This document shows, piece after piece, positions 49,684 through 54,728 of a stretch of 54,728 bases of DNA; position 1 is the first letter of the stretch; the number at the start of each line of letters is the position of its first letter. Under the pieces are notes generated by a model. That model did not search any database. It saw nothing but the letters and a program-made list of their open reading frames with translations, and was not told the DNA's origin. The position numbers and the translations under genes were made by a program. The stretch is from NCBI GenBank assembly GCA_022710485.1, contig JAKLGU010000013.1:1-54728 (forward strand), given 5' to 3'. This DNA comes from Gemmatimonadota bacterium. Its GTDB lineage: Bacteria > Gemmatimonadota > Gemmatimonadetes > Gemmatimonadales > GWC2-71-9.

Positions 49684-52659
49684 CTAGAGCGCCGGCGAGA
49701 AGCTGAAGAGCCACCGGAAGCCGACCTGCTCCGTCGGGTCGGCATCCTGCGCCAGCGTCGGCGTGCTCACGAAGAGCGGCATGTCGAACCGCGTCACGAA
49801 ATTGGTCGTCCCGATCCGGTGCGAGGCGCTGACGCCCACACCGGCGTCCGCGAACCCGCGCAGCGCGCCGTAGGCTTCCGCGCCCGACGGCGGGTCCGCG
49901 AACGCGACGTCGCCCCAGAGGCTGAGGCCCACCGTACTGAAGAAGCGGGCGCCCTTGCGGGTCACGAGGGTCCGTTCGATCTGGGCATTGAGGCCGTACG
50001 CCTGCCGCGAGCTGGTGTGCGGGTCGAAACCGCGCAGGTTGGCACCGCCCGGCGCCTGGTAGTACACCCCGGGACGGACCAGCAGCGCACCCTCGGAACG
50101 CAGGAACGGATTGTAGAGCTGTTCATAGGGGTCGGCACCGGCCAGGTACATCTGCCGCTGCTTGACCACCGGGTCCTCGGCGAGCGCGGCACCGGCGAAT
50201 CCCCGGAACGCCACGGTGGTCACGGTACCCAGTGAGCGCCGGGCGGTGGCCACCAGGAACCCGCGGAAATAGCCCTGCGCGTCGTAGCGATTCTCGGTGC
50301 TGATACCGGGGCCCTCATTGCCGTACATCACGCCGCCGCCCAGGGAGGCGTTGATCCCCAGGGCCCAGGCGCCGGATCGGTTGCTGACGCCGCCGTAGAT
50401 CGTCGCCTCGGCGGTCCCGGCGTCGTCGTAGTAGCCTGGATCGAGGAAGGCGGTGTCGGTCGTCGTGACCCAGCGGAGCGCAACACCTCTCGTGACGGTG
50501 GGGCCGGAGTTGAAGTGCGCGCGGCGCTTCTTCTCGAGGGCGACAGTGGCGCCGGCGCGGCCTTCCATGCTGTACCCCTCGAACACCTGGCTCACGTTCG
50601 GCGAGCGCAGCCAGGTCGGGTTCTTGATCCGCGCGAAGACGTCGAGATTGGTGACCGGATCGTCCGCCCCCCACCCGGTGCCGCCAGTGATGGAGAGGAT
50701 GTTCTGGTCGAACCGGCCCAGGTAGTCGCTTCTGCTGCGAAGGCCGACGGTCACCCCGCCGGCGTCGTTGTACCAGACCTCGGGCGCCAGCCCGAGGGTC
50801 ATGTGGTCGCGGGCCGTCTTTGTCGAGAAATAAGTGTCGAGGTACGGCTCGACGCGCCCGGGGTTCGGGAAGAGCCCGAACGACCTGTGGTTGTCGAGGA
50901 AGTTCCAGTCGCCGGTCTGCACCCGCGGGTCGAGGGTGACGCCGCGCGGCTCAGTGGCGGTCCGCACCTCGACCCACTCCCGCTCCGCCGCCCCGCCGGC
51001 ACGCACCGTCACGGTGTCGCGCTCGGTCACTACCAGCACTTCGACCGGCACCTGCCTCGGCGCCTTGCGGACGACCTCGACGCGGGTCACCCAGCTGCCG
51101 TCGGAGTTCTGCTTCCGGCTGGTGCGGCCGACGGCGTAGTCGGTCAGGTCCACCCCGTGCAGCTGCTGGGCAAAGAAGGGGCCGAGATCCCGCTTCGAGG
51201 TCTCCTCGACCACGGCGCGGAAGCGGTCCTCGTTCACGTGCTTCAGCTTCCACTGGTCGTAGTAGTTGCGGATCGCGGCCCGCATGGTGGAGTCGCCGAC
51301 GACGTACTGCAGCCGGTGCAGGAACAGCTCCCCGCCGGAATAGATGCTGATGTTGTAAGTGGTGAAGTCCCGGTACTCGTTGCTGATCATGCTGTACGGC
51401 TCGGCGTAGCGGTCGAGCTGCATGCCGAGAAGGAACCGCTCGGTCCCCGCCACGCCGGCGCTGCCGCCGGTGGCCTCGGTGTAGAGGGCCTCCTGGTAGG
51501 AGGTGAACCCCTCGTCGAGCCATCCCTCGCGCCACTCGTTGTTGGCCAGAATCCCCATCACGTAATTGTGCCCGAGTTCGTGGACGATCAGCCCTTCGGA
51601 CGCCGAGCCGTCCATGATCATCATGGGAAACTCGGTGCCGCCCCCCTCGATCCGGTGGACGTTGGTGATCTGCGGCCAGGGGAACGTCCCGAAAGTCTGG
51701 TCGAGCCAGGCGAGCGCCTTCTCGGTGCGGTGGACCGCCACGCCGCCGCCCCAGCTTTTCTCGTCGCCGGGCTGGTAGAGCACGTGGACGGCCACGCCGC
51801 CCCAGCGCCCCGCCTCGTAGCGGTAGTCGGGGTTGAGCGACATGGCGAAGTGATGCACGTCGGCGGCATACCAGGTCACGACCTTCCGGCCCGCGGGTGC
51901 CGCGGTGCCGCACCCGAAACGGGCGGGGTCGCCGTAGAATTCGCGCTGATAGTCGATGGGGCGGCCGGGCTGCCGGGTGGCGCGGGCCCAGCCCGGGTCG
52001 CCGCAGACGGGGACGCCGGTGGCGCCGATGACCTGGTCCTCCGCCACGTTGACGCGGACCAGGAAGGTGCCGAACTCGCCGTAGAATTCGCCAGCGGGGT
52101 ACATCGGGTGCTCTTCCCAGCCGAACTGGTCGTACACCACCACGCGCGGGTACCACTGGGCAAAGTCGAACGCACGGCCCCGGCGGCCCTGCCGGCGCGG
52201 CGGAATCGAGGGCCGCGCGTCCCAGTCCATGTCGGCCACCAGCGAGTCACCGGGCGCCAGCGGGCGGGGGAGCATGAACCGGACGATCGTGCTGTCCGGC
52301 GCGAACGGATAGATGGCCTCGACCACCTGGCCCATGATCCGGACGTTGGAGACATGGTTGAACCCGAAGTTCGGGTCCTTCAGGTCGTTGAACCGGCGGT
52401 TGTGCTCGACGGAATCGGCATCGGCCCAGCGGCTGCCGGGGCGGAAGGCGTTGAGGTATAGGTGGAAGCTCAGCTGCCGCAGCGTGTCGGGGGAGTTGTT
52501 CCGGTAGATCAGGTGCTGGCGGCCGGAGAGCACGCCGCTCGGCTCGTCTAGTGAGGCGTCGATTTCATAGGCCACGGACTGCTGCCAGTACGGCGTGGGG
52601 CCGGTGCCGGGCGTGGCCTGCTGCTGCAAGAACGCCAGAGCAAGGAGCGGAAGGAGCAT
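49684..52659 (-). CDS. M1-type metallopeptidase with C-terminal outer-membrane-like domain
   Basis: This 991-residue protein has a short signal peptide (LLPLLALAFLQQQ). The peptidase part (about 25-560) shows the gluzincin M1 site IVHELGHNYVMG with HExxH at 360-364 and Glu383 in WLDEGFTSYQE (18 residues later). RIEGGGTEFPMMIMDGS takes the place of the GAMEN exopeptidase motif. From about 590 the sequence changes to alternating strand patterns (GGVTVGLRSRSDYLGRFDQNILSITGGTGWG, ARFFSTVGLSLWGDVAFADPP) and ends VGFRWLFSFSPAL, like a surface-antigen-type barrel. This suggests a peptidase anchored by its own outer-membrane domain. ATG with GGAAGGAG upstream. Confidence 0.85.
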   Translation of the reverse strand: MLLPLLALAFLQQQATPGTGPTPYWQQSVAYEIDASLDEPSGVLSGRQHLIYRNNSPDTLRQLSFHLYLNAFRPGSRWADADSVEHNRRFNDLKDPNFGFNHVSNVRIMGQVVEAIYPFAPDSTIVRFMLPRPLAPGDSLVADMDWDARPSIPPRRQGRRGRAFDFAQWYPRVVVYDQFGWEEHPMYPAGEFYGEFGTFLVRVNVAEDQVIGATGVPVCGDPGWARATRQPGRPIDYQREFYGDPARFGCGTAAPAGRKVVTWYAADVHHFAMSLNPDYRYEAGRWGGVAVHVLYQPGDEKSWGGGVAVHRTEKALAWLDQTFGTFPWPQITNVHRIEGGGTEFPMMIMDGSASEGLIVHELGHNYVMGILANNEWREGWLDEGFTSYQEALYTEATGGSAGVAGTERFLLGMQLDRYAEPYSMISNEYRDFTTYNISIYSGGELFLHRLQYVVGDSTMRAAIRNYYDQWKLKHVNEDRFRAVVEETSKRDLGPFFAQQLHGVDLTDYAVGRTSRKQNSDGSWVTRVEVVRKAPRQVPVEVLVVTERDTVTVRAGGAAEREWVEVRTATEPRGVTLDPRVQTGDWNFLDNHRSFGLFPNPGRVEPYLDTYFSTKTARDHMTLGLAPEVWYNDAGGVTVGLRSRSDYLGRFDQNILSITGGTGWGADDPVTNLDVFARIKNPTWLRSPNVSQVFEGYSMEGRAGATVALEKKRRAHFNSGPTVTRGVALRWVTTTDTAFLDPGYYDDAGTAEATIYGGVSNRSGAWALGINASLGGGVMYGNEGPGISTENRYDAQGYFRGFLVATARRSLGTVTTVAFRGFAGAALAEDPVVKQRQMYLAGADPYEQLYNPFLRSEGALLVRPGVYYQAPGGANLRGFDPHTSSRQAYGLNAQIERTLVTRKGARFFSTVGLSLWGDVAFADPPSGAEAYGALRGFADAGVGVSASHRIGTTNFVTRFDMPLFVSTPTLAQDADPTEQVGFRWLFSFSPAL

Positions 52660-52735
52660 CGTAGGGTCCGGGATTCGGGGACGCGAGGGGTGACTGGAAA
52701 GCTACAAGGGCATCGGGGGTGGAGTCGATGGGGTG

Positions 52736-52985
52736 GAAGGAACGACGGGGTGCGCATCGCCACGGGGTGGGCGTGACGACAAGGTGGGCGTGACGACGGG
52801 GTGGGCGGGAGCACGGGGTGGGCGCGGGGTGGGCGTAGATCGCGGGGTGGGCGTATGCCCACCCCTGGCCCGGAAGGGCGCAATTTCAAGGTGGAGGAAT
52901 CGGTACCATGCGCCGATGAAAGGATGACGTGCGTCGGGGTGGGCGTATGCCCACCCCTATCGAGGACAGACGCAATTTCGAGGCG
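52736..52985. repeat. Hairpin repeats, left flank of the RAYT pseudogene
   Basis: The 406 bases between the M1 peptidase start and the transposase hold no gene. A G-rich tandem stretch (repeats of CGGGGTGGGCGTGACGA, 52744-52850) leads to two hairpins GGGGTGGGC-gtat-GCCCACCCC (52844-52865 and 52936-52957). Each is followed 10-20 bases later by CGCAATTTC. This is the same hairpin plus CGCAATTTC order as at the left of every 117-bp unit at 28.5-29.3 kb. Confidence 0.88.
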
Positions 52986-53066
52986 CGGTATTCAGCCCAC
53001 GTCTTGAATGATTGGATGATGGCGGTGCAGGCGCCTCCGCGACATTTCCGGGATGGAGGCCTCGAG

Positions 53067-53495
53067 ATGCGTTCACGATGTCGTGTGGGAGTCCACCTTG
53101 TCTGGGCCACCAAGAATCGGCGACCGTGACTCGTGGATGAATTACGCCCGAGGGTGTTCGAGGTCCTGGAAGGCATCGCACATCGGCTGCACTGCAGCCC
53201 CATCGCCATCGGGGGGTGGGTGGATCATGTTCACGTCTATGTGATGCTCTCACCCCAAGCCACGATCTCCGGCCTCGTCAACGCGCTCAAGGCCCACTCG
53301 ACGACATGGGTCCGCCGAACCCACCCGGGGCTCCTCGCCTTCGAATGGCAACGCGGCTACTCCGCCGCCGGCGTGGACCCGCGGGACGACGACGCTCTTC
53401 GGACCTACATCCAAAATCAGGAGCAGATACACCGATTCCGGAATTCCACCAAGCCAGGGGCTATCCCGATCCGAAATTGCATGGTTGTGGGCTAG
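53067..53495 (+). pseudogene. REP-associated tyrosine transposase (RAYT, IS200-like), broken
   Basis: The frame starts at an ATG with GGAGG seven bases upstream and encodes a Y1 transposase of the IS200/IS605 TnpA superfamily. VHLVWATKNRRP at the start, IGGWVDHVHVYVMLSP with the HUH metal pair (HVH), NALKAHSTTWVRR, FEWQRGYSAAGVD and LRTYIQNQEQIHRF with the catalytic Tyr follow. A TGA at 53127-53129 interrupts the frame directly after KNRRP; reading continues in the same frame to the TAG at 53493. One C-to-T change (CGA to TGA) would explain it. Both sides carry the family hairpins. Without readthrough the product is inactive, since the HUH and Tyr lie after the stop. Confidence 0.87.
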
Positions 53496-53536
53496 GGGTG
53501 GGCATACGCCCACCCCGTTCATACGCCCACCCCTAG
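53471..53536. repeat. Hairpin repeats, right flank of the RAYT pseudogene
   Basis: CCGAAATTGC (53471-53480), then ATGG, and the hairpin AGGGGTGGGC-atac-GCCCACCCC (53494-53516), match the right end of the 117-bp units, where GAAATTGCG precedes the same hairpin. A further half copy (ATACGCCCACCCCT, from 53521) follows. The TAG stop of the transposase overlaps the hairpin start. Confidence 0.88.
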
Positions 53537-53575
53537 CTGGACGACTACCCCTAGCTGTACCCCCACCCCGAACGC

Positions 53576-53603
53576 AAAACAGGCCCACCCGTTGGGGTGA
53601 GCC
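53576..53603 (-). terminator. Rho-independent terminator after atpH
   Basis: On the minus strand GGCTCACCC and GGGTGGGCC form a 9-bp stem (53582-53603) with a CAAC loop, one G-T pair, followed by TGTTTTG. It lies 43 bases past the atpH stop and should end the ATP synthase transcript or a part of it. Confidence 0.75.
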
Positions 53604-53645
53604 CGTGATTGCTCCGGCCCTTACGGGCCTCGCAAAGAGAGAAGG

Positions 53646-54182
53646 CTACCGGTTCAGCAGCTGCCGGCGGAGCATGATGAGCTTGCGGCGAATCGAGCCG
53701 TCGTGCACCCGGTCGCCCACCCGCACCACCGAGCCGCCGAGTACAGCGGGGTCGGCGGCAAAGCGCACCAGGGCGTCCTTCCCGAGCGCCTTCGTCAGCG
53801 ACTCGGTGATCTGCTTCCGGAGCCCCGCGTCGGCCTCGTGCGCCAGCGTGACCCCCACCCGCACCCGGTTGAGCTTGGCGTCCACCAGGCCGGTGTACAC
53901 CTGCGACACCTCGTCCAGCAGCCCCTGGCGGTTCCGCTTGACCAGCGCCTGCAGGAAGAGCACGAACGGCTTCGGCGCCGCCGGCAGCGCGTCGGCCAGG
54001 AGCTGCGCCTTGGCGCGCTTCGACACCCGGGGCGACATCAGCACCGCCGTCACCGCGGGCGCGTCCGACACGGCGGCCGCGAGCGCCTCGAGGAGCGCGC
54101 CGTACCGCGCGCTCTCCCCCTGCTCCTCACCGAGCGCGAACAGCGCCTCGGCGTAGTTCCGGGCCACCGCCTCGTGCATCAA
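53646..54182 (-). CDS. atpH: ATP synthase delta subunit
   Basis: This 178-residue subunit (OSCP homologue) links F1 to the peripheral stalk. AVARNYAEALFALGEEQGE at the start, VLMSPRVSKRAKAQLLADALP, LFLQALVKRNRQGLLDEVSQVYTGLVD, RVGVTLAHEADAGLRKQITESL and GSVVRVGDRVHDGSIRRKLIMLRRQL at the end are the family pattern. It overlaps the atpF stop by four bases. A terminator follows, so atpAGDC genes, if clustered, are not directly downstream. Confidence 0.95.
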   Translation of the reverse strand: MMHEAVARNYAEALFALGEEQGESARYGALLEALAAAVSDAPAVTAVLMSPRVSKRAKAQLLADALPAAPKPFVLFLQALVKRNRQGLLDEVSQVYTGLVDAKLNRVRVGVTLAHEADAGLRKQITESLTKALGKDALVRFAADPAVLGGSVVRVGDRVHDGSIRRKLIMLRRQLLNR

Positions 54183-54721
54183 TGGGACTTCTCCAGGCTC
54201 GCCAGGTAGTCGAGCACGATCTGCTTGTCGGCGTCGGCGCTGAGCCGCTCACCGATGAGCTTCGACGCCGCGGCCAGCGACAGGTCCACCGCCTCCCGGC
54301 GGAGTTCCTGCCGGGCCTTTTCCCCTTCCGCCGCGATTTCGCGGCGGGCGCGGGCCAGGAGCTGATCCTGTTCCTCGCGCGTCTTCAGCACCGCCACCGC
54401 CCGCTCCTTCTCGGCGGCGGACTTGGCCTCGGCCATGATGGCCTGGGCCTGGGTGCGCGACTCGCCGAGCAGCTTCTGCTGTTCGGCGAGCAGCGCCTGG
54501 GCCTTCGCGTGCGCCTCTTCCGCTTCGCCGAGGTGGCGGCGGATGGTCTCCTCGCGCTGCTCGGTCATGCTCAGGATGGCGGGCCAGGCATACTTCTTCA
54601 GGAGCAGGAAGAGCATGCCGAACACGATCCAGGTCCAGAAGAAGAGCCCGAAATTCACCTCGAAGGGTGACATCGGGGCCCCGGCGGCGCCCTCCGAGGA
54701 GGCGAGCAACGCGAGATACAT
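54179..54721 (-). CDS. atpF: ATP synthase b subunit
   Basis: This 180-residue subunit of the peripheral stalk has one membrane helix (FGLFFWTWIVFGMLFLLLKKYAWPAILSM, about 24-52) and a long charged coiled coil (EQREETIRRHLGEAEEAHAKAQALLAEQQKLL onward). The gene begins seven bases from the window edge, so its ribosome binding site is mostly outside. An inner Met at residue 17 is an alternative start. Upstream atpE/atpB genes would lie to the right of the window. Confidence 0.93.
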   Translation of the reverse strand: MYLALLASSEGAAGAPMSPFEVNFGLFFWTWIVFGMLFLLLKKYAWPAILSMTEQREETIRRHLGEAEEAHAKAQALLAEQQKLLGESRTQAQAIMAEAKSAAEKERAVAVLKTREEQDQLLARARREIAAEGEKARQELRREAVDLSLAAASKLIGERLSADADKQIVLDYLASLEKSH

Positions 54722-54728
54722 GAGACCG

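Noticed and set aside
53067..53495. Selenocysteine or programmed readthrough at TGA 53127.
   Set aside because: The position corresponds to a basic residue in IS200-type transposases, no stem-loop of SECIS type is obvious after it, and a simple CGA-to-TGA mutation explains it.

Overview
The window is high-GC DNA from what looks like an aerobic, Gram-negative, heterotrophic bacterium. Signal peptides, a lipobox protein, several outer-membrane-barrel-like proteins, an ETF/ETF-quinone oxidoreductase system and the start of an F-type ATP synthase operon support this. The gene style (many DUF-type secreted proteins, GTG starts, 1-4 nt gene overlaps) resembles Gemmatimonadota. That assignment is an inference from general resemblance, not from a marker gene.

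Left end (1-3140): a run of integron gene cassettes. Five attC-type recombination sites (one cut by the window edge) separate four complete cassettes. They carry a secreted PepSY-like protein, two Phd/ParE-RelE-type toxin-antitoxin pairs and one BrnT/BrnA pair. A secreted NTF2-like protein (3195-3716) follows the last, decayed attC. No integrase lies in the window; if one exists it should be to the left.

Backbone, part 1 (3888-27794): a minus-strand block holds Mrp/NifU Fe-S assembly proteins, NrnA, two APC permeases, an NSS-type amino-acid symporter with a 43-residue MetS-like small subunit, IMP dehydrogenase, a Uma2 protein and an SH3-domain protein. A long, tightly overlapping plus-strand operon follows: gpmI, barrel protein, PTPS-like protein, fdhD, CoA-binding protein, barrel protein, mobA, mobB, moeA, a TerC-family protein, an SDR and an MFS carrier. 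Its core is molybdenum-cofactor maturation for formate-dehydrogenase-type enzymes. A diguanylate cyclase and ETF-quinone oxidoreductase are convergent to it.

Backbone, part 2 (27887-49369): an ICMT-like methyltransferase; a 0.9-kb array of structured repeats; etfB-etfA with an acyl-CoA dehydrogenase; a six-gene operon (lipoprotein, isocitrate/isopropylmalate-type dehydrogenase, zinc ribbon, DUF4139, metallophosphoesterase, SprT-like protease); cstA-ybdD; MFS and DUF502 genes; a zinc metallopeptidase; and a minus-strand operon of ferredoxin, cupin, sugar-phosphate nucleotidyltransferase, LeuA-like synthase, DUF885 protein and Lys-tailed ATP-grasp ligase.

Right end (49370-54728): an M1-type metallopeptidase apparently fused to an outer-membrane barrel, then a decayed REP-associated tyrosine transposase (RAYT, IS200-like), then atpH and atpF reading in from the right edge. 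The RAYT gene is bracketed by 9-bp-stem/4-nt-loop hairpins. The same hairpins and flanking motifs build the 28.4-29.3 kb array and a third locus at 49.4 kb, so the three loci appear to be one transposase-linked repeat family. The integron array and this repeat family are the two most notable systems in the window.
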